Source: a bacterium
GTDB lineage: Bacteria > JAHJDO01
NCBI GenBank assembly: GCA_030631525.1
Contig: DAOVKY010000040.1
Coordinates: forward strand, 1 to 6,682
DNA: 6,682 nucleotides
Direction of reading: 5' to 3'
Within the stretch, counting starts at the first letter, position 1. Each line of letters opens with the position of its first letter. The notes beneath the pieces are model-generated. The model had not been told where the DNA came from. It saw only the letters and a program-made list of their open reading frames with translations, and did not search any database. Below, in pieces: positions 1 to 6,617 of the stretch. The position numbers and the translations under genes were made by a program.

Positions 1-778
1 AGTTTCCAAGACAAAAGGGACAGTATTAATATATGGAGAAAGCGGCACAGGAAAAGAACTTATAGCTAGAACAATTCATAACTGCAGTTCTAGAAAAGAT
101 GATCCTTTTATTGTTGCTAATTGCATTTCACTCTCTGAAAAACTCTTAGAAATAGAGTTGTTCGGGCACGAAAAGCAAGCCCCGAACCTATATAAATATG
201 GTTCAGGGCAAGCTCCATCAGAAGCAGAAGAGAGAAAAATCGGGAGACTTGAGTTAGCTAATAATGGAACACTCTTTCTTAATGAATTAGGAGTTCTGTC
301 TGAACAAGTTCAAGAAAGACTTCTCAGACTGCTTGAAAAAGAGACAGACATAAGGATCATTGCTGCAACAAACAGAAATCTACCTGCAGCCATAAAGGAA
401 TCCAGATTTAGTAAAGCACTCTATAATAAACTGTCAGATTCTTATATAACCCTACCACCACTGCTTGAAAGAAAGGGAGATATCCCATTCTTAATTCAGT
501 ATTTTATCCAGAAATTTTCTCAATCTATTGGGAAAAGAATTGACGGCATTTCACATACTGCAATGAATGCGCTCCTAAATTACAGCTGGCCGGGGAATGT
601 GGGGGAGCTCAGGAATATTGTTGAAAGAGCTGTTGTCCTTGAGGGAAGTTCCATAATTAGACAAAAAAAATTGCCGTTTTATATTGCAACTTATGAAGAG
701 GAAACATCCCAGCCAGAAAACAAAACTACATATATTGAAATAAAAAAAGAAGTTGTTGACGACTTTGGGAAAGTGTAG
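1..778 (+). CDS. Degenerate sigma-54-activator-type AAA+ domain protein, C-terminal part (5' end outside window)
   Basis: The frame is open from the left edge (first full codon at 2) to TAG at 776-778, giving 258 residues. The fold is that of a bacterial enhancer-binding protein: Walker A GESGTGKE (12-19), ELFGHEK (52-58), GTLFLNELG (89-97), sensor I region IIAATNR (119-125), [12 protein letters not shown] (151-162) and [10 protein letters not shown] (196-205). Nearly every functional signature is altered. GAFTGA (loop L1) is absent and replaced by a longer unrelated stretch (59-80). The pre-sensor I segment carrying loop L2 is about 12 residues short (113-116). Walker B has FLNE instead of FLDE. 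Both arginine-finger positions are changed (S137, K143). The sensor II Arg is Gly201. The protein stops soon after DDFGKV, so the usual Fis-type HTH is missing. It probably cannot activate sigma-54 transcription or hydrolyse ATP normally, although the P-loop lysine (K18) remains. Any receiver or sensor domain would lie upstream. lpxD follows after 1 nt. Family membership is clear; the function is unknown. Confidence 0.85.
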   Translation, partial: VSKTKGTVLIYGESGTGKELIARTIHNCSSRKDDPFIVANCISLSEKLLEIELFGHEKQAPNLYKYGSGQAPSEAEERKIGRLELANNGTLFLNELGVLSEQVQERLLRLLEKETDIRIIAATNRNLPAAIKESRFSKALYNKLSDSYITLPPLLERKGDIPFLIQYFIQKFSQSIGKRIDGISHTAMNALLNYSWPGNVGELRNIVERAVVLEGSSIIRQKKLPFYIATYEEETSQPENKTTYIEIKKEVVDDFGKV

Positions 779-779
779 A

Positions 780-1835
780 ATGGAATCTATGACTAATATA
801 TTGAATATGACCCTTGCACAAATTGCCCGTCTTATAGATGGGAAGGTTGAAGGGGATCCCAGTATGGTTATAACTGGCATTTCCGGTATAAAAGAAGCAA
901 AAAAAGGAGATATAACATTTCTAGCAAATGCTCGTTATTATCCTCTCTTGAAAAGTACCAAAGCCTCAGCAATCATTGTTGATAAAAAGACGGATAAAAA
1001 TGGGAGACCTGTAATACGTACAGATAATCCGTATATCGGATTTGTTAAGATAATGGAATATCTACAAATAAACAAGGAAATGCCCTTACCAGGGATTCAT
1101 AAGACTGCTGTTATAGGCAAGAATGCTAAACTGGGAAAGAATATTACCATAGAGGCACATGTTGTTTTAGATAATGATGTACAAATAGGAGACAATACTG
1201 TTATTTCCCCCTGCGTCTTCATAGGTAACGGCGCCAGGATAGGCGCTAATACATTAATCTACGCAAATGTAAGTATAAGAGAAAGAGTAATAATAGGCAG
1301 CAATGTAATAATCCACAATGGCGCAGTGATTGGGAGCGATGGATTTGGTTTTACGCCAATCAAAGGAGTTTTTCATAAGAAGGTTCCACAGCTTGGCACA
1401 GTAATTGTTGAAGATGATGTTGAAATTGGAGCTAATGTTACTATTGATAGAGCGACAGCTGGAAGAACGCGAATTGGTATGGGGACTAAGATTGATAATC
1501 TTGTTCAAATTGCACATAATGTAGACATTGGCGAGCATTGTGTGATTATTGCTCAAGTTGGCATATCAGGATCCACAACACTAGGAGATAAGGTCACTAT
1601 TGCAGGACAAGCCGGACTTGCAGGACATATAAAAATCGGTAATAATGCAATAATAACCGCCAAATCTGCAGTGACTAAAAACATCAGTCCCAATATGTGC
1701 GTATCCGGTTATCCTGCTATACCCCTCAAAGAAGAGCAAAAGATTAAAGCATATCGCCACCGTCTACCGGAAATGCACAAGACTATTCAAGAACTTTCTC
1801 AAAAAATAAGAAAATTAGAGAAGAAACTTGGTTAA
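780..1835 (+). CDS. lpxD: UDP-3-O-(3-hydroxyacyl)glucosamine N-acyltransferase LpxD
   Basis: LpxD transfers a 3-hydroxyacyl chain from acyl carrier protein to the 2-amino group of UDP-3-O-acylglucosamine, the third step of lipid A synthesis, in the cytoplasm. The 351-residue product has the N-terminal uridine-binding domain (about 10-100, with GDITFLAN at 43-50). A left-handed beta-helix of hexapeptide repeats follows (about 104-300), then a lysine-rich C-terminal helix (about 316-350). The expected catalytic histidine is H246 in IAHNV, and the second conserved histidine is H283 in AGH. Length is within the family's usual range. ATG 780 is chosen because GGGAAAG (767-773) lies 6 nt upstream. 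ATG 789 or 807 are alternatives, the latter without a visible ribosome site. An in-frame TTG at 753 would overlap the preceding gene and adds residues unlike LpxD. No other lipid A gene is visible here. Confidence 0.96.
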   Translation: MESMTNILNMTLAQIARLIDGKVEGDPSMVITGISGIKEAKKGDITFLANARYYPLLKSTKASAIIVDKKTDKNGRPVIRTDNPYIGFVKIMEYLQINKEMPLPGIHKTAVIGKNAKLGKNITIEAHVVLDNDVQIGDNTVISPCVFIGNGARIGANTLIYANVSIRERVIIGSNVIIHNGAVIGSDGFGFTPIKGVFHKKVPQLGTVIVEDDVEIGANVTIDRATAGRTRIGMGTKIDNLVQIAHNVDIGEHCVIIAQVGISGSTTLGDKVTIAGQAGLAGHIKIGNNAIITAKSAVTKNISPNMCVSGYPAIPLKEEQKIKAYRHRLPEMHKTIQELSQKIRKLEKKLG

Positions 1836-1836
1836 A

Positions 1837-3588
1837 ATGAATAAGATCAAGATTCTTCCGGAACATGTTTCCAACAAAATTGCAGCAGGCGAAATTGTGC
1901 TGAGACCTGCATCAGTAGTAAAAGAACTCATAGAAAATTCTATAGATGCCGGAGCAACAAGAATTGTAATAAATATCAAAGCCGGCGGGCAAAAACTAAT
2001 AGAGGTAACAGATAATGGAATGGGAATGGATTCTGATGATGCTGTACTTGCTTTAGAGCGTTTTTCAACAAGCAAAATTAGAAGCGCAGACGACATCTTC
2101 CAAATAAACACACTCGGTTTTAGAGGTGAAGCTTTGCCTAGTATAGCCTCGGTTTCAAGAGTGGAACTTATAACCAAATCCAAGGATAGCCCTTTTGGTT
2201 TTTTCATAAAAACAGTTGGCGGGAGAATAGAAAAATCTCAAGTAACAGGCTGCGCTGATGGAACAACAGTAAGAGTTGAGGATTTGTTTTTCAACACACT
2301 TCCCAGACGCAAGTTCCTGAAATCAGAAGCAACAGAGATGTCGCATATCCTGAATGCTGTAACATTTGAAGCGCTTGCCAGACCTGATATATACTTTAAA
2401 CTTGTTCATGATAAGCGTGAACTTATTAATATAAGTTCGTCTCATGATCTCTTAAAAAGAATAACATCCCTTTTTGGAGAACAAGTATCAAACAATCTGC
2501 TGCCAATAGAAGGCGGAAACGACCTTTTAAATATCTATGGATTTATTTCCAAACCCGAAGAAACACGCGCCAATAGAAACAGCCAGCTGATATTCATAAA
2601 TAAACGATGCGCTCATAATAAATCTATATCTCACAGCATATACGAGGCCTATCATACACTAGTCCCAAGAGGCAGATTCCCAGTAGTGTTCATTTTTATA
2701 GATACCCCCCCTGCTGCTATTGATGTGAATATCCACCCTACAAAGGATGAAGTAAAATTCTTTAAAGAAAATATTGCGCATACACTGGTTAAAGAAGCGG
2801 TAAAGCAGGCCTTAAGCAGTTCTGATCTAAGTCATGGACTTTTTCACAGTCCGGTGTATGAAAAAGCTGTTGAGACAGAACAGGAATATGAAATTAAAGA
2901 AGCAATAGGCAGGTATATGGTCAAACAAAAAATGGGAGACCAAAAAGTTCCTGAATTTAATTTCTCAAAAGCGAGTAAAACCAGTTCCTATAAAACAGAG
3001 AATCAGAGATTTGATGTTTCTTCAAAATATATACAGGTTTTTGAAACATATATAATTACGCAGTTTAACGGGAATCTTATAATTATTGATCAACACGCTG
3101 CTCATGAGCGTATTGTTTATGAAAAATTAACCAGAGATTTGTCTCTTTCCAAGATAGAATCTCAGGGGCTTTTAATTGACGTAGTGCTTGCTCTCAACTA
3201 TAAACAAGCGGTAATACTTGAGAAATATTTGGACTATTTTAAATCACTTGGTTTTCAGATAGAACCTTTTGGGAAAAATACTTTCAGTATACGCTCAGTA
3301 CCGGCAATTTTAAAAGACGCTAATATTGCGCAGGTGATCTCTGATGTTCTGGATGAGATTATAGAGAGTGAAAAAACTAAAAACATAGGGGATTTAACAG
3401 AGGAATTAATAAAGCTGATAGCATGTCATACTGCAATCAGAGCAGGTGCTAAACTTCAGAAAGAAGAAGTAGAATCACTTCTTCATCAGCTTCTCAATGC
3501 GCAAACTCCCTATACTTGTCCTCATGGAAGACCCACAATGATCAAGCTGTCAAAGTATGAATTAGAAAAAAAGTTCAAGAGGACTTAA
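1837..3588 (+). CDS. mutL: DNA mismatch repair protein MutL, endonuclease type
   Basis: MutL couples mismatch recognition by MutS to strand incision and removal. The 583-residue product begins with the GHKL ATPase domain: KELIENSIDAG (29-39) with the expected catalytic E30 and Mg-binding N34, DNGMG (59-63), STSK (77-80), GFRGEAL (94-100) and GTTVRVEDLFFNT (142-154). A transducer region follows to about 325, with VNIHPTKDEVKF (297-308). After a polar linker (about 330-395) comes the C-terminal dimerisation and nuclease domain. It has the full DQHA(X)2E(X)4E signature (418-429), ACHTAI (529-534) and CPHGRP (561-566), the metal-site set of MutL proteins that nick DNA themselves and are found where MutH is absent. 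ATG 1837 follows the lpxD stop by 1 nt and matches the family N-terminus. The ribosome site is weak (AGAGAAG 1817-1823, 13 nt away), so coupling to lpxD translation is likely. TTG 1828 is a less likely start. No mutS is visible. Confidence 0.96.
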   Translation: MNKIKILPEHVSNKIAAGEIVLRPASVVKELIENSIDAGATRIVINIKAGGQKLIEVTDNGMGMDSDDAVLALERFSTSKIRSADDIFQINTLGFRGEALPSIASVSRVELITKSKDSPFGFFIKTVGGRIEKSQVTGCADGTTVRVEDLFFNTLPRRKFLKSEATEMSHILNAVTFEALARPDIYFKLVHDKRELINISSSHDLLKRITSLFGEQVSNNLLPIEGGNDLLNIYGFISKPEETRANRNSQLIFINKRCAHNKSISHSIYEAYHTLVPRGRFPVVFIFIDTPPAAIDVNIHPTKDEVKFFKENIAHTLVKEAVKQALSSSDLSHGLFHSPVYEKAVETEQEYEIKEAIGRYMVKQKMGDQKVPEFNFSKASKTSSYKTENQRFDVSSKYIQVFETYIITQFNGNLIIIDQHAAHERIVYEKLTRDLSLSKIESQGLLIDVVLALNYKQAVILEKYLDYFKSLGFQIEPFGKNTFSIRSVPAILKDANIAQVISDVLDEIIESEKTKNIGDLTEELIKLIACHTAIRAGAKLQKEEVESLLHQLLNAQTPYTCPHGRPTMIKLSKYELEKKFKRT

Positions 3589-3600
3589 AGAGGTAATGAA

Positions 3601-4497
3601 ATGCTACAGAGCATGACAGGATTTGGAAGCGCAGAAGTGTGTTTCAAGTTTGGATACTTTCTAATAGAGATTCAAAGTCTAAATTCCAGATTTTGCGATA
3701 TTGTGGTAAAACTTCCCAGCGAGCTCTCAATGTTTGAGATAAGGCTAAGGAAACTAATTGAGAAAAAACTTGTTCGCGGAAGAATTAGTTTTTTTCTTAA
3801 ATGGACTAAATCTGATGATTTCCAACTTCCTCGTATTAACAAGACACTGGCAAAAATATACTCTGATAGGCTAAAGCTGTTAAAAAAAGAACTTAAATTA
3901 AGCGGAGTGCTGGATATTCAGACACTGGTACGCTTTGATGGTGTTATGTATACTGAAGACGCAAAAATACAAGAAAAGAAAGTATGGGCTGATTTAGAAA
4001 AGGGCACTAATAAGGCACTGAATGGCGTTAATCTGATGCGTATGAAAGAAGGCACACTGCTTCAAAAAAGCATAATAAAATATATAAATAGTATAAAAAG
4101 AAACGTTAAAAAAATAGAAAACAGACAGCCAATTGTACTTAGAAAATCCAGAGAAAAACTAGTTAAAAACATTAAAGAAACATTAAAGAGCGCAAATATA
4201 GATGCATTGGGAGCAATAGATAAAGAGAAGCTTCTGTCTAGACTGCCAATATACGCTACTAATTGCGCAGACATTTCCGAAGAGATTACAAGAATAAGAA
4301 GTCACATACACCAGTTCTTAAGTTTGGTTAATTCATCTAAAATAACTGGAAGGAATCTTGATTTTATAGTTCAGGAACTCAACAGAGAAATAAATACATT
4401 AGGCTCAAAAGCGAATGACGTAATTATTGCCAGAGAGGTCATAACAATAAAAAACAAACTGGAAAAAATAAAGGAGCAGATACAAAATGTCCTCTAA
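3601..4497 (+). CDS. yicC: YicC/YloC family endoribonuclease
   Basis: The 298-residue product has the YicC family layout. The N-terminal domain opens with SMTGFGSAEV (4-13), IEIQSLNSRF (22-31) and RLRKLIEKKLVRGRI (48-62). A helical middle (about 125-215) is rich in lysine. The conserved C-terminal domain has DISEEITRIRSH (224-235) and TGRNLDFIVQELNREINTLG (249-268). Some characterised family members are endoribonucleases (E. coli YicC cleaves RNA and affects the small RNA RyhB); the substrate here is not known. AGAGGT (3589-3594) lies 6 nt before the ATG. An ATG at 3596 is out of frame. The gene follows mutL by 12 nt and overlaps gmk by 11 nt. The yicC-gmk pairing is common in bacteria and supports both calls. 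Length is close to the family norm of about 290. Confidence 0.92.
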   Translation: MLQSMTGFGSAEVCFKFGYFLIEIQSLNSRFCDIVVKLPSELSMFEIRLRKLIEKKLVRGRISFFLKWTKSDDFQLPRINKTLAKIYSDRLKLLKKELKLSGVLDIQTLVRFDGVMYTEDAKIQEKKVWADLEKGTNKALNGVNLMRMKEGTLLQKSIIKYINSIKRNVKKIENRQPIVLRKSREKLVKNIKETLKSANIDALGAIDKEKLLSRLPIYATNCADISEEITRIRSHIHQFLSLVNSSKITGRNLDFIVQELNREINTLGSKANDVIIAREVITIKNKLEKIKEQIQNVL

Positions 4498-5074
4498 AAA
4501 GGGCATATTAATTGTTATATCCGGTCCTTCCGGAGTAGGGAAAACCACTTTAAGGCAAAAATTATTAACACAATTTCCTGAAATGAAATATTCAGTATCT
4601 GTTACAACAAGAAGGCCGCGAAAATCGGAACTCAATAGACATGATTATGTGTTCGTGTGCATGAAAAAGTTTAAGAAGGATATCGAAAAAGGGCGCTTTG
4701 CAGAATGGGCTGAAGTAGGAGGCAACCTTTACGGGACTTCAAAGAACTTTATAGAAAATGCTATTAATTCTGAATATGATGTTCTCTTGGATATAGATGT
4801 TCAAGGCGCATCTCAACTTAGAAAATTATATTATGAAAATGGCGTTTTCATCTTCATAAGTCCACCCTCTATTGATACATTGAGAAACAGATTGAACTTG
4901 AGAAAAACTGATTCTGAACAAGAAATAGATGCAAGAATTATGCTTGCAAAAAATGAAATTAAAGAAAGCAATAGTTACAATTATGTTGTAGTAAATAAAG
5001 ATCTAAACAAAACACTAGAAGACCTATCTCGCATAATTAGCTCTGAAAAGCACAATAAAACGAATAGAAAATAG
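4487..5074 (+). CDS. gmk: Guanylate kinase
   Basis: Guanylate kinase phosphorylates GMP to GDP with ATP in the cytoplasm, feeding GTP, dGTP and (p)ppGpp pools. The 195-residue product has the P-loop GPSGVGKT (13-20) and the GMP-binding stretch SVTTRRPR (38-45). It also has FAEWAEVGGNLYGTS (71-85), LDIDVQGA (101-108) and the lid/arginine region LRKTDSEQEIDARI (138-151), with VVVNKDL (167-173) near the end. Length is typical of short bacterial forms. AAGGAG (4471-4476) lies 10 nt before the ATG, inside the 3' end of yicC, so the two are translationally linked. The next gene in many bacteria, rpoZ, is absent. Instead gmk ends the plus-strand run and meets rplT tail to tail after 9 bp. The C-terminus is lysine- and asparagine-rich. 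Confidence 0.97.
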   Translation: MSSKKGILIVISGPSGVGKTTLRQKLLTQFPEMKYSVSVTTRRPRKSELNRHDYVFVCMKKFKKDIEKGRFAEWAEVGGNLYGTSKNFIENAINSEYDVLLDIDVQGASQLRKLYYENGVFIFISPPSIDTLRNRLNLRKTDSEQEIDARIMLAKNEIKESNSYNYVVVNKDLNKTLEDLSRIISSEKHNKTNRK

Positions 5075-5083
5075 AATAAAGTG

Positions 5084-5446
5084 TTATTTTTTTGCCAGAT
5101 GCTTTTTTGAAACTTCTACCAGGCGCTCAAATGCTATAGGATTTGTTATTGCTAAATCAGCAAGGATTTTTCTGTTTAATTCTACTTTTGCCTTTGCAAG
5201 GCCATTTATAAAAGCGCTGTAAGACAATTTGTACGGCCTCACTGCTGCGTTTATCCGCACAATCCATAAGCTTCTAAAATCCCTTTTCTTTGCTTTACGG
5301 TCCCTATACGAATAAACAAGCCCTCTTTCTACAGTTTCTCTTGCAGTCCTGTAATTCTTGCTGCGTCTTCCCCAATATCCCTTTGCCATTTTAAGAAATT
5401 TTTTATGTCTTCTTTTGGAGACTACAGCTCCTTTTACTCTACTCAT
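5084..5446 (-). CDS. rplT: 50S ribosomal protein L20
   Basis: L20 binds 23S rRNA and is needed early in large-subunit assembly. The 120-residue product is full length with the expected basic N-terminus ([14 protein letters not shown], 3-16), then [13 protein letters not shown] (21-33), [18 protein letters not shown] (45-62), RINAAVR (64-70) and [10 protein letters not shown] (74-83). [15 protein letters not shown] (96-110) lies near the C-terminus. AGGAG (5457-5453) sits inside the 3' end of rpmI, 6 nt before the ATG. One nt separates the rpmI stop from this start, so translation is probably coupled. In E. coli, L20 represses translation of rpmI and rplT; no comparable RNA structure could be confirmed by eye here. 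It is the last gene of the minus-strand operon. Confidence 0.98.
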   Translation of the reverse strand: MSRVKGAVVSKRRHKKFLKMAKGYWGRRSKNYRTARETVERGLVYSYRDRKAKKRDFRSLWIVRINAAVRPYKLSYSAFINGLAKAKVELNRKILADLAITNPIAFERLVEVSKKHLAKK

Positions 5447-5447
5447 A

Positions 5448-5642
5448 CTATACTCCTAAAAGCTTCCTTATTCTCTTGCGATCCCCTCTTACCAGAAGGG
5501 TAGGACTCCGTAAATTTCTCTTTCTCTTTGTGGTTTTCTTAGTCAAGATATGACTGGCATACGCCTTTCTTCGTTTTATTTTTCCTTTTCCAGTCAGCTT
5601 AAATCTCTTAGCTGCTCCACGATGTGTCTTTAATTTTGGCAT
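5448..5642 (-). CDS. rpmI: 50S ribosomal protein L35
   Basis: L35 is a small, very basic large-subunit protein. The 64-residue product matches the family throughout: [20 protein letters not shown] (1-20), [20 protein letters not shown] (21-40) and the C-terminal [20 protein letters not shown] (42-61). The ATG is preceded by GAGG (5651-5648) at 5 nt. infC ends 16 nt upstream and rplT begins 1 nt downstream, the standard infC-rpmI-rplT order. No truncation or unusual residue was noticed. Confidence 0.98.
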   Translation of the reverse strand: MPKLKTHRGAAKRFKLTGKGKIKRRKAYASHILTKKTTKRKRNLRSPTLLVRGDRKRIRKLLGV

Positions 5643-5658
5643 ATAATCCTCATTACAC

Positions 5659-6189
5659 CTATTGCTTTTTTCCTATATTTCCTTTTGGGCTTAATACCAT
5701 AACCATAATTCTCTTACCAAGCGAAGAAATAGGCTGATCTATCTCTCCTTGCTCAGACACATCCTTAGTAAGCCTTTCAAGTATCTGTCTGCCAATCTCT
5801 TTATGAGACATTTCTCTGCCACGGAACATAAGTGTTATTTTAACCTTGTTCCTGTCTGCAAGGAATTCCTTAACATGTCTTAACTTTACCTGATAATCGT
5901 TTTCTTCTATATTTGGTCTAAATTTAATTTCTTTTAATTCTACAGTCTTCTGTTTTTTGCGGGCTTCCTTCTTCTGCTTTATTTGCTCATATCTATACTT
6001 ATCATAATCCATTATCCGGCAAACCGGGGGAGAAGACTGAGAAGAAACCTGAACCAGGTCAAACCCTTTTTCTTCTGCAATTTTTAAGGCATCTTCAATA
6101 GCCAAAATCCCGAGCGGCTCTTTGTCAAAGCCAATTAATCTTACCTGTCTTGCCCGTATTCTCCGATTTACTTCAGCAAACTTCTTTAT
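5659..6189 (-). CDS. infC: Translation initiation factor IF-3 (AUA start codon)
   Basis: IF-3 binds the 30S subunit, blocks premature 50S joining and checks start-codon and initiator-tRNA pairing. The 176-residue product starts at ATA (6189-6187). The N-domain has [13 protein letters not shown] (8-20), [20 protein letters not shown] (30-49) and [15 protein letters not shown] (54-68). A lysine-rich linker follows (69-86). The C-domain has [19 protein letters not shown] (88-106), [18 protein letters not shown] (109-127) and MVMVLSPKG (162-170). The start is forced by the frame: an in-frame TAA lies immediately upstream (6192-6190), and no ATG, GTG, TTG or CTG occurs in frame until TTG 6105, which would delete the conserved first 28 residues. 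AAGGAG (6202-6197) is 7 nt before ATA. E. coli infC uses AUU, and IF-3 represses its own translation by discriminating against it; AUA would work in the same way. rpsO ends 23 nt upstream. Confidence 0.95.
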   Translation of the reverse strand: MKKFAEVNRRIRARQVRLIGFDKEPLGILAIEDALKIAEEKGFDLVQVSSQSSPPVCRIMDYDKYRYEQIKQKKEARKKQKTVELKEIKFRPNIEENDYQVKLRHVKEFLADRNKVKITLMFRGREMSHKEIGRQILERLTKDVSEQGEIDQPISSLGKRIMVMVLSPKGNIGKKQ

Positions 6190-6196
6190 TTACTAA

Positions 6197-6202
6197 CTCC
6201 TT
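6197..6202 (-). promoter_or_regulatory. Shine-Dalgarno site of infC that fixes the ATA start
   Basis: AAGGAG on the minus strand lies in the short gap after rpsO, 7 nt before ATA at 6189. The spacing is ideal for that codon and about 90 nt too far for the first conventional start (TTG 6105). This is the main positional evidence for AUA initiation. Confidence 0.85.
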
Positions 6203-6212
6203 CTCTATTTTA

Positions 6213-6482
6213 TTACTTACGAAGCTTCAATTTATCAATAACTGTCAAGTATCTTTCGCTATTCTTCTTTTTAAGATAATCCAGCAAGCGTCTCCGTCTT
6301 CCTACAAGTTTCAACAACCCGCGCCTTGAATTATGGTCTTTTTTAAAACTCGAAAAATGCCTTGTTAAATTATTAATTCTCCCTGTCGTCAAAGCAATCT
6401 GGACCTCTGGAGATCCTGTATCGCTTTCATGTGCCCTAAACTTTACTATGACTTCTTTTTTCTCATCCGTGGATATTGCCAC
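6213..6482 (-). CDS. rpsO: 30S ribosomal protein S15
   Basis: S15 binds the central domain of 16S rRNA and drives platform assembly of the small subunit. The 89-residue product equals the E. coli S15 length. It has [14 protein letters not shown] (17-30), [10 protein letters not shown] (34-43), [20 protein letters not shown] (47-66) and LDYLKKK (67-73). The start chosen is GTG at 6482-6480 because AAAGGA (6494-6489) lies 6 nt before it and the N-terminus then reads [10 protein letters not shown], as in the family. A TTG at 6488, two codons earlier, directly abuts the ribosome site and is unlikely. rpsO is often found beside pnp; here it leads directly into infC. In several bacteria S15 represses its own translation through a leader RNA structure; the leader here is short (about 30 nt) and no such structure was confirmed. 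Confidence 0.96.
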   Translation of the reverse strand: MAISTDEKKEVIVKFRAHESDTGSPEVQIALTTGRINNLTRHFSSFKKDHNSRRGLLKLVGRRRRLLDYLKKKNSERYLTVIDKLKLRK

Positions 6483-6488
6483 TTTCAA

Positions 6489-6494
6489 TCCTTT
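6489..6494 (-). promoter_or_regulatory. Shine-Dalgarno site of rpsO supporting the GTG start
   Basis: AAAGGA on the minus strand is 6 nt before GTG 6482 and 0 nt before TTG 6488. Only the GTG has workable spacing. Confidence 0.75.
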
Positions 6495-6519
6495 CTATAG
6501 AGTTGCATTCATCTGCTGA

Positions 6520-6548
6520 ATTGTACCATAGCAGTGTTCGTATGTAAA
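6520..6548 (-). promoter_or_regulatory. Sigma-70-type promoter of the rpsO-infC-rpmI-rplT operon
   Basis: On the minus strand, TTTACA (6548-6543; 5 of 6 to TTGACA) and TACAAT (6525-6520; 5 of 6 to TATAAT) are separated by exactly 17 nt. A TGG immediately before the -10 fits an extended -10 (TGn). The start site would fall near 6513, giving a leader of about 30 nt to the rpsO GTG. A small inverted repeat, ATTCA/TGAAT (6521-6517 and 6511-6507), overlaps the -10 edge and predicted start and could be an operator or chance. The 134 nt upstream hold no gene, consistent with this being the operon's own promoter. Confidence 0.75.
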
Positions 6549-6557
6549 GCTAAAATC

Positions 6558-6617
6558 TTCCTTGCTTGGAAATGGTAAGATACATCCTTGCCCCCCTAGG
6601 TGGAGAGAACAAGGAAG
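6558..6617. repeat. 8-bp inverted repeat flanking a 44-nt spacer upstream of the rpsO promoter
   Basis: CTTCCTTG (6558-6565) and CAAGGAAG (6610-6617) are perfect inverted copies. The spacer contains a C-rich run next to the palindrome CCTAGG (6595-6600) and a further CCTTG (6586-6590) that could pair alternatively with CAAGG (6610-6614). The right arm touches the first base of the large palindrome at 6617. It could form an RNA structure on readthrough transcripts, be the edge of a small repeat element, or be chance. Confidence 0.4.

Noticed and set aside
575..880. Antisense open frame of about 100 codons opposite the AAA+/lpxD junction, and similar ones opposite lpxD (1254-1556), mutL (1815-2207), yicC (4062-4274) and yicC/gmk (4405-4635)
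   Set aside because: All lie opposite well-supported genes, show no recognisable domains and have low-complexity hydrophobic or Ser/Asn-rich composition expected of reverse-complemented AT-rich coding DNA.
1393..1410. Sigma-54 promoter-like TTGGCAC...TTGTT inside lpxD
   Set aside because: It has the -24 GG but GT in place of the near-invariant -12 GC, and lies within the conserved LpxD coding sequence with no gene start downstream.
2050..2080. MutL motif reads ERFSTSKI instead of the common ERHATSKI, possibly a defective ATPase
   Set aside because: Phe at this position is normal in MutL homologues such as human MLH1 (ERFTTSK), and the other ATPase motifs are intact.
5075..5093. Possible bidirectional terminator AATAA-AGTG-TTATT followed by five T
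   Set aside because: The stem is 5 bp of A-T only, far too weak for intrinsic termination. The repeat is explained by AT-rich codons around the two stops.
5046..5106. AAAAGCA (5046-5052) pairing with TGCTTTT (5100-5106) before a T-run
   Set aside because: The loop would be 47 nt and the second arm lies inside rplT, which is not a plausible terminator geometry.
5659..6105. infC starting at TTG 6105 (148 residues)
   Set aside because: This removes the conserved N-terminal strand and lacks a ribosome site; the frame continues cleanly to ATA 6189 next to AAGGAG.
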